Below are positions 47,501 through 62,500 of a stretch of DNA of 64,000 nucleotides, piece after piece. This DNA is from Nautilus pompilius (lineage: Eukaryota; Mollusca; Cephalopoda; Nautilida; Nautilidae), in NCBI GenBank assembly GCA_018389105.1, contig JACATO010000628.1, positions 428,001 to 492,000 on the forward strand, read 5' to 3'. Every line of letters starts with the position of its first letter. Position 1 is the stretch's first letter. The notes below the pieces were generated by a model. The model was not told the origin of the DNA. It did no database searches and saw only the letters and a program-made list of their open reading frames with translations. The position numbers and the translations under genes are program-made.

Positions 47501-50500
47501 AGCTCAAGAACAAAAGAAATAGAGGGATAGTTAACCTAATCTCAGCATCTGTACAATTTAAATTTGATGAATGATTTTAGGCATTCTACTTAAATTTTGC
47601 ATGATTGCTTGCTTCATGGTCTCCCCGATGTTTCAGAGTATTATTCTCAAGGTCCTCCCAAGAGACAACAATTCAATGTTAGAAAATGCATGAGCTGTAA
47701 TACTCTGGCTAGCCTGTTAAAATCTCTGTCCAATTGTTGACTCTAATTTCTTCAAATCAAAGTGTGCTGTTTTTGGAGAGTAGATCCAAGTATTCCCTCA
47801 CATGGTCTCCAGCAGGTGTGACGAACCACTTGCCCCTATGATGTGGCCATTGATGGGGACTAATGAAGAAATCTTTATCTTTAAATTGTTTGTGAAAAAA
47901 TGATTTGCATAAGAAAAATAATTAAATTCAATGTAGTCTTTTTACAGGGTAAGAAGATAATTAACAAACTCATTAATCAAGAATAAACTAGATTGTTATG
48001 TCACATTAGTCTGACCTTGTAGTGATTTTTTTTTAAAAAAATTGACTGGCCTGTGATAAAAAGGCAGGTAATTTTTTAGCCACAGCAGGTGATGATTCTA
48101 TGTATAATAATTCCAGGTAAATCATACTAGGAAACAACTATGAATTTGAAAAAAATCAATGTACTCATTCTGTTATTTATAAAGCAACTTATAATAATTT
48201 CACAATGCAACCCTTTAATGTTTCATTGGGCAGCATGGTGGCTCTGCTGTAAGCTACTAGAATGGTAAGCTGAAGGCCAGAGTTCAAATCCAGGTCAGGA
48301 CTATCTTGATTTGGTTTGCTTAGCTGGCATAATTTCTTTTTGCTTTTCCCCACCAGCTGGCTTTGTGGGTTTCATCTCACATCTAAAGATGAAAGACTTC
48401 CAGTAGGGGTTTTCTGGTGTGCATGGTAAAGGTTCCACAGGTTAACATCTTACTAACGTTTGCACTATGTCCACCAATCAGGAGCCCCCAAACATACCCA
48501 GGTAACTGTACACTCAGTCACCAAGGTTAGTACTTCACACCTTCCCCTTTCTAACTCCCTGCTGTGAGATGTCCTTAAATTATTAAGAAATTACCTGACC
48601 AGCACCTGTTACATCATTCTAGTGAAATAATAAAGTATCTAATGTAAGCAATAATAATAATTTACCACTTAAACTATACACAAACACACATCCCTACTGT
48701 AAAGTGTTGAAGAATTCATTTTTTCCAGGCATGTGTCCAAAGAATTTCACTTGATCTGACCAAACTGTCACTCATCTGACTGCTGCACTGGGAGATTCTT
48801 TTGTAACCTCAAGTAATTAACCCTTTCATTTTGTACCAAATTTCATGTGACTTTTAAAAACTACAAAGGATTATACTAATAGTGCTATGGAAGTGTCCTT
48901 TATCAAATTGGAAAGAAAGCAAAAATCACTTACCCCACCCATTGTGATTCCATCAATAATTGCAACATATGGAAGTCTATAGGTTCCTGAAATTTGAGAA
49001 AAACAAAAACATAAAAAAAACAATTAATCAGATTTGAGAGTCCAGTATTACTTGGAAGAGCAGTACAGAAGGCATATACAGTTTTTACATACTATGTTCA
49101 AATTAGAGACCTTACTATTCCAAATTAAAATTACTGTGTATATGCATGTGTGCACATATATAAATCAAGGTACATCAAAAAAATCAAATTCTTGACAATC
49201 CTGTTTCCGAGCATCTAGAATCAGCAGTTATCAGATAAATCAAGTCTAGAATTACTGTAAAAGTATTATTATTTTAAAAAATAAAGTTAATAAAAGAAAA
49301 GGAATGAATGAACAAATGGTCCTATTTATAAAAGGTACAGAAGATAATCTGGTTTTGTCAACAGATCATTCTAAGTGGTGCTGTTGCCATGGTGGGCTCA
49401 CCTCTAGCACCTGTTTCTGCTAACATTTTGATGTCATACCTAGAAACAGATTAACAATACCGGCAAACTACTCACATTTTACATGCTTTATGTTTATGTT
49501 TATGATATTTTAACGATATTTTACAACTAAATTTAAGCCACTTTGATTGACCAGATAAACACTTTGGATCCTTTCTGTGAGAACCAACAATCAGTTATCC
49601 TTTTTTTTTAGGATACTCTTAAAATATCCTTCTACTGATATTTCTGTGCAGGGATGTGCTGTTTAACAAAAGCAGCCAATTACTAGTTAATTGGCCCATT
49701 TAGTCAAATTCATAATAGAATTTTTGGCTTGTACCTACCAGGAAGCTAAAATTTTATTTCTGTGCATGGAATATCATTACAAGCAAGAAAATAAACAGAT
49801 GTAAAGGGCTGGCTGGCTGGTTCTCTTTCCCACTGAGACAGATGTAGACGGGAAACCTCATGTGTCCAAAATCTATTCCCTTGCCCCAAATCTTAACAAT
49901 AAAAGTTTATTTGTTAATGAAAATTAAAGAGCAAAAACACCCTTAATAATCACATACTTTACATAAACTTTGAGAACTTGTAATATACTGCAACATTCTG
50001 CTAATGTATTATTTTGATGGAAGTAAAAAAATAAACAAAGATACATATTATAGAGAAACTTTGAAAAATATTTTTTAAAAAATGAGTGAAATCAGACATA
50101 GATGTTCATCACATGGAGTGCCCTACATTGCAAAGCATTATTATTAAAAATTAGACATACAGTAAATCCTAGTTCACCAGAAATTTTTGCCAGCTGATTT
50201 GATTCCCAAAAAAACATCACCTAACAGAAATGTTTCATGCCTTGCAATGTGTTTGTCTCAATAGGTGCCAAAAGTGATGTAACTGAGGGTAGAGATGTCA
50301 AAATGCACTGGCTAGTGTAAGACACTATCATGTTGAATATTTCTAATTTTTTTTAATCATCATAAATTTGAAATTATTTATCCAATTTATTTATCATTCA
50401 CCCATATAGTAAACCATTCTGTTAGATTCCAAAAATCTTTTTAGAAAATGTACCTAACCTTTTAATAAAATTTGACTTCCTATTTACCAAAATCATCCTT

Positions 50501-53500
50501 TGACCAAATGTGCACTAATTATTTTGGTTAAGAGAGAATTAATTCACTGTATCATCAATTTGTTTTACAAAAACAGATCTGAAATTTTGTTTCGATAAAG
50601 GAATGTTTATACTTTGTGTATGCCAATGTAAGCAACCTGTATAAGATTTGATTTTCATGATATAAAAAGCCTCGTCACTGTTTTTTTTACCTTCTTAGAA
50701 CTATCACCTGTGTTTACTGGTCAGACATTGCTAATTTAAGTAAATGTCCTTTAAAATAATAACTAGATGAGTGATCAGCTGCCATTTTGATCCTGTTTCC
50801 CTTATAAAAAAATACCTAACCCACGATGGGCGATATATAGAATGATTGTTGGGAGTGTACTGTATTGAGAGGAAAGGTAAACATTATTGCTTTTACTATA
50901 GCTGAAGTTAATAACTACAGCCAGCCCTTGTTAATGACAAAACAATAGTTGAATTAATCATTGGTGTCATAGAATCCATATTGTGGCTGGTCAATTTTTT
51001 CAGATATCATTTAACTTAGGAATTAGGAGTTAGAACTGTAGTTGGCTGACTGCTGTCCATTTCCAGATAAGTGCCTAGGCATAGATATTTTAAAAATCAA
51101 GATGTCTTCAAAAAACTTTGTATAGAATTATTTCATGATTCAGAAAGATTTCATCAATGCTAAACAGAAGCATTGCAATCAATAAATCTCTCAAAATAGA
51201 AAACTGAAAAGACATTAGCAGCATGACCAACCATCTGAAGAAAGGAACTCTGCTGCTACCACAAAAAGGAAATTTGAAAAACCCAGGCCAGGCTGTAGTG
51301 TACAAATGACAAGAAAAAGTTGTGGACATCAGAGATCACCAAGCTACAGCCATACACAAAAGAATAGAAGAGATGATTGCTGCTGACTTATAACCTCACT
51401 CAGCTGTAACAGATAGCTGAGTTAGGAAGATACTCCATTTGCATCCATTGCACTATAACCTTTTCAATCAAATTGTGATACCAGATATACACAAAACTGT
51501 TTTTCTAAAACTCCAAAAGATGCTACAGGAGATGACTAGTATAGTAATGACAACAACATTTGGAAATCCAGTACTGCTGGAACACCATTTCTTCATATGA
51601 ATGGTCATTAACACACACACACCATCCTAAACATGGTCCCACTTCCAGAAGCACACACAGCTAACCATATAAACAAGCAAATTTTACCTGTTTTGAAGAA
51701 AGTTAAAATACCACTGGATAAAGACTATATAATTGTTAGAGACAAAGCCACTAACAAGACTGCTGGATTTCTCAATACTGTACCTTCATTACCTCGTTTT
51801 TATCCATAATCTACAACCATGCATTAATGATGCCATATTTAGACAAAGAGCAGTAAAGAACATCTTTCATATTAATCAAGAGATAGCTGGCTATTCCAAC
51901 ATTCTTCTACTACATCGCAAAAGCTAAGTGACCTTCAGGAATAAATGATGATCCCCAAACTTAAGCTTCCACCCAACAAAATAGTTCATATTATGCACCA
52001 GATCATAATACAGAACAAAGATGTCCAACATGACGTGTGCAGTTGATCATAACATTCCAAATCTAACTCTAATCAATAGAGCCTAGCTGAACAACTTGTT
52101 TGCCTATTAAAGCAAGCCCTCATTAGATGAAATTGAAAACATGGAAGACTAAGACATTAAGCAAAGCCCCAAAAGAAATACTGGTAGCCCCTCTATAAAA
52201 TTTTTAATTTCTTCATCTAAAAACCTACTGCAACACCTTCCCATTTATTCATTTTAATTGATGAATGTGCATCCATGCCACCCTTATTTGTCAGCAAGGT
52301 TCCAGGTGCCAGGCAGCCCCAAGTAAGATACCAGCTTTTTTTAGTCATGTCTTACCCACTTCACTTTAAACAAATGTGAAGCCATCAAAACACAAACACA
52401 GTCAAGGAAGTGCATCTGTTATAAATTCAACAATCAAGTATTAATAGGTCACCTTGATGCTGATTCACAATAGCTAATGACCTGGAACCATCAGCAAGTG
52501 ACAGCCTGTATGAAAAGTGAATCAGTTTCCTCACAAGACACCAGGATATTTGTAACCCCAAGCACATTATAGAACAGCATTACAAAAAGTTCTATTTGAT
52601 ACAATGACTTCTTTATAGAATGTTAGAGGCTTGACCTAAAAGGTAAGGCTGAATCCATACACAACTACATCAGGTTATGGAAAATAAGTGTTTTATGCAT
52701 TAATTTAAAGAATTCTTTTATGTCCAGCCATGTGGAAAATTAAAACAATGATTTTTATCGTGAAGTTTATAAGATCTATCTGTGTCAAACTCCATCTGTC
52801 TCCTTTAAACTAACTTGCTACTTTCTCTTATTTTAGCCATACCTCAGTTATTCCAAGCTATTTAAAAGAAAAAAGTATTGAATGCACTTTTACATGACTA
52901 AATAAAACGTTGACTTTAATTTTTAAGAATTTACCAAAAGGAATTTAACTACTGTATGACAAAAAATCTGGTGTAACTATTAATAGACAAGACAAGTATA
53001 CCTATTGAACTTGATGAATCTCTTGTGAGCTGGTTTGTATTTTTAAAAAAAAATAATTTACAAAAACATTAAATCTCTCTTATTTAAAAAATCTTGAATC
53101 CCAAAAGACTTAGAGCAGAAGAAATACATATAGAAAGGAAATTTTAAAATATTAAAACTTTATTTCTGAACCTCAATTTTTAAAAACATTCTTGATGAAG
53201 ACTGACATAATAAAAAAAATCAAGGTCCTTAAAAATACAGGCAGCAATGAACAGATGCTGGCCCCAAGTCTTGCTTAAATAAATGGACACAACTAAAATA
53301 TTTAAGTCGCCCAGACTCAGTTCATAAGCTGATCAGACTAATGAAAAAGAAGCTGAGACAAAATTTTTTTTTAAAAAATCGTGACGTTAAATTGCTAACA
53401 TTAAAATAAAAATAAAACAAATGTGAAAGTTATAAACACTTCTCTTCTTCTTCTTAGCGTTCGCCGCTAAACTGTCATCCCACAACTAGCGATGTATCTA

Positions 53501-56500
53501 ATCGTCAACACTTCTCTTGATGGTTGTACATCTTTTTAGAGCATCTAGGACCAGAAGTAGAAAAGATCTATTGAGCTAGAAAAATGTTATAATTTTATAT
53601 TTAAATTTATATTATTTTCAGAATTTAAAGCCATTGGAACTAATCGGAAAAAGTGAATGCACATTCTACTAAAGTATGTGTGCTTTCTGACAGCATTTTT
53701 ACTTAATAAGAAAATCACTTTCACACGTTAGCTTATAATGTAAAAAAACACGACACAAAACACAACAAAGCGGTCAGGGTATCCAGCTTGTTAAAATATA
53801 TGAATACAATCCCTAGAGCTTATTCATATGTAGAATTACCCAACTTAACAAATAATGCTGTATTGCACATCTAAATCAACGATGTAAAATGCTTTATATG
53901 CTGTATACTTGCACACTTACATCCACTGATAATAAAATTCACCCACATAGGGTAACCAAACACTTAAAAAACTAGGAATCTGAATTAAATATGGAAGGCA
54001 TCAATTAACTTGTTTCAGTAAACAAAATAACTTTGAAAGCAAAAAAAAACATCTCATTTATTATGCACGTTTGAAGAAGATAACAAAGTTATACTACATA
54101 TAATCACACATTTTAAAGATGTACGGAAACATGCATATCTTTTGCTTACTAAACTTGTTGTAATCTAAATTAAAATCTATATAGACTAATAAGAAAGCAA
54201 ATGAGAATGTGTAAATCAACAATCTTTATATGCCCCAAATGTTTGTTAAATTAGAGAAAGGAGAAAGAACTTATAAAACATAAAAAAGGGGTGACAATTT
54301 TACTTAGATTTCCTAAAATATATAATAATAATACATTATAATTTTAAAACTTTGCATCTAAATTAAAAGTACCCTTTGTAATTTATTCATGTTTTAAAAA
54401 TGTTTTGCTGAAAGTAGACATACTAATAGCAAAAAATACTGCAATAGAACATTCCATCCTTTTGTTGTTATATTGTATTTGATGAAGTAAAATCTACACT
54501 TGTTCTCTTTAAACTTAAACATATAGTAATAGTAGATACTGTTGGCAAAATCTTTATAAAATATACTTAAAAAGTACACTAAATTTATTTAATTCTCAAA
54601 AATCAAATGAAGATCACAATCTTTATAGCTTCTAAATTTTGTCAGATCTGTAATGAACCATTTGTTGTCAGAGATTAAAAAATAAAGTGAAAGAACATCA
54701 TCACTTAATGCTCAATTTAGTGGTGGTGAACATGAATGTAATTTAGATATTAGATACCCAAATCACATAACATTATATTTCATAATTTATCTTATTACAA
54801 TACACATCTCTTCTATGATAAAGTAGTAACCAAAGTGCCAAAGTTAGATTTTTAGATTTGACAATGAGTGTAGATGGGTGAGCAACAAATCTAAAACAAA
54901 AGCAATCTATGCATGCAACTGATGAAACCTTTAAAAGATGTCTTTCCTTAGTCTTTTACTGACAATTTTATTAAGTGTAAAGTACCTACTGGTGAATTAA
55001 CAAAAGATGATTTGTATAATGAATTAAACAAAAAGAGCATGCCAGACTCAGATTTAAAGTATTATAAAGTATGATTATTCTAGATTTATTAAATAAACAA
55101 GGAAGCTTTTGTAGCACAATGCATGAACTTTAATGCAAACCTTTTGATAGATCTAACCTGTATGTCAAAAGTTTTATAAATTAGATCCATGTCAATTCTT
55201 TAAGCCTATTCTCTAACCTTGAAAACTTTCTCTTTACAGATGTTATTATTGATAGAACAAAGCATAAAGAGTGCAATATATATTGATAGCACAAAAGAAC
55301 ATCGTGACTAACAACCTATATATAAAGATATCTCAAGATTATCTAAAACGTATCAGATCTCACTCCATATTATAAAACCAGATGATCAAGAGTATAAAGT
55401 TGAAAATATAAAGTATGACCCAAGCAAGACGATCATAAAACACTGCAAAAATATTTAACAAATTTAAAATGCTGTTAATTCAAGAATGTAAGCACAGTAC
55501 CATCTCTGGGAAGCTGTTTGTTTTGTATTTAATTTTCTTCAGTTTGCAAGTCTGTTTCAATATTTTTATTTTTTTTTTTCGATTTTTTTAAAAAATTTGT
55601 CCCAGGGTTCATACACCTTACATCAAGAAAAAAATTAAGAACTTTTTTTTTTACTTTTAAGGACACCCTCGGTCAAAATGTAAGGACCTAAAAAACAAAA
55701 ATTTGCATAAATCACAGACTTCAATTACAGTGATGAAGTATGTCATGTAGTAATTAATGGGCACTCTGAAGTGCAAGTGCTGATACCACAACCTTTATGA
55801 GACAGCAACATAATTCTAGCCCTACCCAGTTACCAAATCAGGTGTACTTCTACAAGCCCACTTAATGAAAGTGAAGGCCTTTGGATTCTCCACACTGAGA
55901 AATAGCCTGTATTTCACTGTGGACATTTTTCTGGTGGGTTAAGACATTTAACTGAATGTCAAATAGAACTAATAAGAATCTTACTAACACTGATGCTATA
56001 CAGGTGCATTTAAAAAAATAAGAATATCATGGAAGTGTTCAATATTTTTTGTCAGTTATTTCAGAAAGTGAAAATTGTATATATTCTAGACTCATTACAT
56101 GTAAACTAAAATGTTTCAAGCATTTTTTTAATTTTAATTTTGATAATTACGGCCTACAGCTAAAAAAAATAGAAAAAACATATCTCAAAATATTAGAATA
56201 TTCCGTTTTGAGTTTGAGTAAATCACTATTTATGCAGTATAAATACCATGAATCTCTCAGTCTGGTTCAGTACACACAACCACAATCATGGGGAAGACTG
56301 CTGACTCGACAGTTGTCCAGAAGACACTCACTGACACCTTCCACAAGGAGGGTAAGCCACAGAAGATCATTGCTGAAAGGGCTGGTTGTTCACAGAGTGC
56401 TGTATCAAAGCATATCCATGGAAAGTTGACTGGAAAGGAAAAGTGTGGTAGGAAAGGGTGCACAAGCGAGAGAGATGACCGCAGCCTTGAGAGGATTGTC

Positions 56501-59500
56501 AAGAAAAGCTGATTCAAGAACTTGGGGGAGCTTCACAAGGAGTGGACTGAGGCTGGAGTCAGTGCATCAAGAGTGACCATGCACAGATGTGTCCAGGAAA
56601 TGGGCTACAAGTGTCACATTCCTAGTGTCAAGCCACTCCTGAACCAGAGACAACGTCACAAGCGTCTTACCTGGGCTAAGGAGAAAAAGAACTGGACCGT
56701 TGCTCAGTGGTCCAATGTCCTCTTTTCAGATGAAAGTAAATTTTACATTTCGTTTGGAAATCAAGGTCCCACAGTCTGGAGGAAGAGTGGAGAGGCACAG
56801 AATACAAGTTGTTTGAAGTCCAGTGTGAAGTTTCCACAGTCAGTGATGATTTGGGGTGCCATGTAATCTGCTGGTGTGGGTCCACAGTGTTTTATCAAGT
56901 CCAAAGTCAACGCAGCCGTCTACCAGGAGATTTTAGAGCACTTCATGCTTCCGTCTGCTGACAAGCTTTATGGAGATGCTGATTTCCTTTTCCAGCAGGA
57001 CTTGGCACCTGCCCACAGTGCCAAAACTACTAGCAACTGTTTTGCTGACCATGGTATTACTGTGCTTGATTGGCCAGCCAACTCGTCTGACCTGAACCCC
57101 ATAGAGAATCTATGGGGTATTGTCAAGAGGAAGATGAGAGACACCAGACCCAACAATACAGACGGGCTGAAGGCCGCTATCAAAGCAACCTGGGCTTCCA
57201 TAACACCTCAGCAGTGCCACAGGCTGATCGCCTCCATGCCACACCGCAATGATGCAGTTATTCATGCAAAAGGAGCTCCAACCAAGTATTGAGTGCATAA
57301 ATGAACATACTTTTCATAAGTTCGACATTTCTATATTATAAATCCTTTTTTCTTTTTTATTGATCTCTTTGAAATATTCTAATATTTTGAGATAGTGGAT
57401 TTTTGATTTTCATGAGCTCTAGGCTCTAATAATCAAAATTAAAACAAAAAAAGGCTTCAAATATTTCACTTTGTGTGTAATGAATCTAGAATATATGAAA
57501 GTTTCACTTTTTTTTTGAGATGCACCTGTGTATAAAGCCAATTTAGAAGCAGAAAAATGTACTTGTGTCCAATATTGATGAAGAAGTAAAAACATTGAAA
57601 GATACACAAATTATGAGTCTCAAGTTATGTTCTATCATTCTTGTATCTGAATGTCATTTGTTCATTACACACTGTCACTGACTTTCTAAAAACAAGATTG
57701 AAGATGTACTCTTGGGAAGGGTCTGAAAAAATAACTCTGTAGTATGAAAATGTAGATCAACATGGGTGACCCCTCCTCAATTAACTGTTTTATGCTTATT
57801 GTTAACTTCAGTCCACACCAATATTAGCTAGACCTTAGTGATACCAATTTCTGATTTAATGTCTCCTACACACTGTCCAGTTCTTTTCGCTTGCTTTGTG
57901 CAGTGTGCCTAAAACTGTTTGCCTGTGTTAAAAAAAATGGAGTGTGCACACTTTCAGCTTTATCAAAGAGTTCATGTGCACACTTAATGAGGCTGTCAAT
58001 ATCTGTTTGCAAATGTCTCTTCTGTAATCCCAGTTCATCTACTTCCTCCCTCAGGTATTTCTGCTTAAGAGATTTTCCTTCTGCTTCCTTCGACTTTCGC
58101 TGATTATCTAAATAAGTGTGATACTTTTGCCTGCCAGAAAGTGCAGACTGGATTAATTCTTTGCTGAGTTCAACCTCCCATTATTCTAATGTGGTCATAT
58201 ACAATTCTCTGGGAAATCAATAATTCCTGTTTCAAATTTTCCACAACCATTTCTTTGTTGACTGAAAAGCCCCACTCTACACTGGCTTGGCCATGTGAGA
58301 GTATCAGCAACAACTGAAAAGCATACCACAAGTCAGATGCAGATTCATTTGATGCCAGCTAAGAATAGAAAAATGAACCAACCCTATCAATATCCTTGTT
58401 GAAATCCCTGAAAGCAGCTGGACCTGTAGACACTGTCATGTGCAAAAACTGTGCAGACTGCCGAATGACTTCTTCACACTTTTCCAAATCTAATCTACCT
58501 GCATCATTAAGTGTTTTCACAATCTTCCTGAATCTCTCCAGATCATCATCTCTTTTTTCAGCAACAGCCATTTGCCTGGGATCAAGGCATACAAGATTTC
58601 TGACAAGTGCATATTTCACTGGACATTCTTCTAAGAGCTTATCCATCATTTTCACCAACCCATTTCGAGCAGCCATGCTGAAGTCCATCATCTGCCTTTC
58701 ACTTACTTTTTTCTGATGAAAGTTCCCTCAGCATATTGTCAGCTGTAAAAACCAACATCTATCTTTCTCCAATCCACATAATTCTTTTTGTTTGTCATGA
58801 ATATCAAGCTGGGTATGTTTATAGGCAGAAGAAGACTCTTTCAGAAGCTCAGGCGTCATAAACCTGGCCTCAATGCATCTAATTGTGTGTGCAAGGTCAG
58901 TTGACAAGAAAGGCACCATTGGTTTATCAGTTTGGTAATATGCCAAAAAGAGAGTCAAAGTTTTAGCAACATACAGAAAGAAGTGGATCTTGATCTTTGG
59001 GAGAATTAGGACATCACCAGTAGCTTCTTGTACAGTTGTGCAGGACTCAGTACCTGGATTGGGGTATGTTTTCAGTTTTACTTTCTCCACATAATTTACA
59101 ATATTCAAAGCCTTCTCAGCCATGGGCACATTTTCTAGCCATCTATGCTGACACATTTTGGCTGGAAAAATGTCTGAGCCAGTAGCAGCAGTGTAATCAT
59201 CATGTCTAGCAGAGGTGTCTTTGAACAGTCTATACATAACCACGTAATAAACTGTCCAGTCTCCACTCAGTTTCAGCAAAACAACTTTTGAAGGCTCCAT
59301 GGCAGACGTAATCCACAACTTCCCATGTTCAAAAGCTCCTTATCCAAGTCTGTTCTGATCTGATCTTGCAACAATTTATGGAATTTCCAATTTACATTGG
59401 GCCCATCCATCGAAACCTGCAGGAGATGATGGAAATTGAGCTTTTCACACACTGATGTAGATTTCTCTTCGTTCCATTGCGGGCCTTGGCTGATGCGAGT

Positions 59501-62500
59501 TCGGCACCGAACAGGGGAACTACGATTCGTGTGCAGCGGCAGAGGAGACAGGACCAGCAACAAACAACTATTTTCATTCAAACAGTCGGCCTCGCGCGCT
59601 GTGGCCAAAGTTCTGCAGCACGTGACCAAGGACCAGAGGGATTCCCGCGTCGTGTGGAGTGCAGACTGAGTAGGCCCGGTGGACATCGACTGCCTGGTGT
59701 AGGAGATAGCGAGCGACTGAAGCTGTGCAGCATACACACGCATGCGCATAGCGAGTTCTATTTTTAGAAATGTACATGGTTCATCGATCAGCACTTGAAG
59801 AACGATCCAGTAGTTTGATCAACCACAAGAGCGATTTGGTAAAATCTGATCAGCCGCATGTGTGGGAGTAATCGCTCGCGCTAAACAAAAAGGCCTGTAG
59901 ATGTATTCGGCTATGATCATGACTATTGGCATCACTAGATGAACTTTCCAAGAATTGTTCTGTTAGTTTTAAATACTGATACAAAAAGACTCACGATCAT
60001 TCATGATAAGCAAGGGAATGATAAAATTCAGTCATTTAGATTGACGTTCAGTAGTATTTTATGTGATTTGGTGAATTTACCCTGCCAATAACAGCATGCT
60101 ATTTACGACAGTGTACGACAGAGTACAAGTATAGTACACGTATACATGGATGATGTAAACCATAGACATTGGTTACCAATGTACCAGTGAAGTGATGTCT
60201 GTAAATACATGGAAAACACACTGAAATTAGAAAAGCCAATCATATGTATAGGCTACTAACCTTTCTTGTGTTTCAGGCCCTCTGCATGAAAGTTAATCTC
60301 GTCACTCCTTGGTTTCACAATGATATAGGTTTCTTGCACACAGCACACCAAGCACTTTTCGAATCCACATCATCTTTTTGTTGCCAGTCCTTAAATGCCA
60401 GATTATCAAGCCACATGGCTTGGAAATGACACTTTTCAGGCATTGTTCATGATGATTCAGTCACCTTTTGTCATAAAAATCTCTCATAAACAGCGTTGTT
60501 GGAAGAAATTTCATTTGCATATGTCTCGCGCACGCAATACGTTGAAGTCAGCATCAAACTTTTGAATGAAATCAAATATTAAGGACTATTAATGACTTTT
60601 GGTCACTTTTACCAAAATTGTAGGACCTTTCAGTATTTATTTTTTGGCTTTCAAAAATTAAGTACTTTTTAGGTTTTTAAGGACTCATAGGAACCCTGCG
60701 TCCTCATGCTTTAATTTTTTTTTTTTTTTTTTAAGTACAGAAAAAACAGCTAACCTATTTTGTGGTTCAGCAGGTATTCATTCCAGAAGAAGTCTTCTGA
60801 CAGTTGGCCCCCAGTTTTTCCAGCTTCAACCACAGCTATAAAAAAATAAAAAAAAAACCAGCTTAGTCACCTCAGGGCAGCAGAAAATCCCCGTAGTTTG
60901 CACCACAAACCAGAAAAAAAAGATGCCTGTCAATTTCATTTTTAGACCAATTTACATTGATGCAACAATAATTACAAGAAAAACATTTCTTTCACGTTGA
61001 CGGTACCTGAATAAATAAGGAAGCTAAAGTAATTTTTATAGGTTGCTATAAACAAACTTTGAAGATGCATTTCATGTGATCTTCACGTTTTTATAAAAGA
61101 TCGTATTTTTATCACCGTTTCCAATAAATATTCCTGGTGCCATATTCAGGATAATCCTGAATAGCACTGATTGGCTGCAAGGCTAATTAATGTCACAGCA
61201 AAGACAATTCATACACAAAGTTCATTACAATACCATTGCCAATAGTAACATTTTTAAACATTCTAGGTTTGATAAGTCTTTAACAAAAGTATTATTCGAG
61301 TATCTTCCTCTGAAGTTTACACAGAAGAGTTCTTACCTCGTATATCTCCACCAGCACAGAAAGCCTTGTCCCCTGACCCTTTCATGATAATCAAAGATAT
61401 ACCTGGATCCGTCTCCCATTGCTGTCAAACAAAATATGCCATTATATGTCACAGCACATTAATAGTGGCAATCATATTTTCACTTATTACAAAGAGTTCA
61501 CTGGGAAAGCCTTTTTTTTTTCCTTCTTGAGTATAACAACCTTTTGATTCACCCACTTGTATAAAATCAAAGTGCAGAAATGTTGTATTATCATTATAAG
61601 TTCGTATTTATCGCACTTTCTTTCTCTTTTGGGGTAGAATAAATGGCAAAAAAATGTTTAGATGAAAATAATTAAATGAGTACTTTCCCTGCAGACAGCC
61701 TTGGTGTTTCAGTGTAATTTTCAATAGCAGAACAAACATCACGGTCCAACCAAAATGGAATGCTTATTTATAATGTGGTGAAAACAACTAGTTACATACC
61801 AACATCTGCGGTAAAATCTTTTTTATCATTGATAAATTCAATGCATTCAGAACTCTGGGTCGGTTCAGGGTAATAACTCCTTTGCCATTAACAGACTCTG
61901 ACAAGATGTCTTTCTCAGCCATAGTTGAAGAAAATCGAGAACACCTCTGAGGAAACAGAAAGAAAATAAGTCAATAAATAAAATGTAAGTAACAAAACTG
62001 CAGCTGAAGAATTCAACAATTATTTTGCTAGCTATGGCTATTTGTTGGCAGAAATCAACGTCACTAAATATGTTGAAGTCTTACTGTTCAAAAACAGGAT
62101 AGTAACATTATTGCTTTTAGACAATGAAGATGTGTCATAGTGAAAAACCAACAAAAATAAACAAAAGGGCTTCTTCTAATTTTGAATTCTTCATATAGTT
62201 TATCAAGCCCTTTTAATACTGCCTACCATAAATGAAATAATAGGGTTTAAGAAAATTTCACCACACATCAATGGATGATCATCTTAAAAACATAAAGGAA
62301 GATTAAAACAATCAAAATATTGAATTATTGGTTGTTCTATATCCTAATATTGAAACACCCTAAAGACGACAAAGAATCAACTTAGAAAGGCCAGTTTGTA
62401 ATTTAATTCAAAAACATCAAATAGCACTTACCAAATAATTTACCACCAGCTGAGTCCTGTAGAGCAACCTAAAATTTTAAAAATAACAATTAGATCTACT

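Larger units (their letters stand above)
55603..60698 (-). mobile_element. hAT DNA transposon, inactive, interrupted by Tc1
   Basis: The ends are imperfect inverted repeats: CAGGGTTCATACACC on the left and, read inward from the right, CAGGGTTCCTATGAGTCC. Without the nested Tc1 element it is about 3.6 kb, right for an autonomous hAT. The transposase remnant runs on the minus strand from about 60.44 to 57.9 kb. I could not confirm an exact 8-base target duplication (both flanks share only GTCC). It lies in the 11.8-kb HIBCH intron in the same orientation as HIBCH. Confidence 0.82.
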
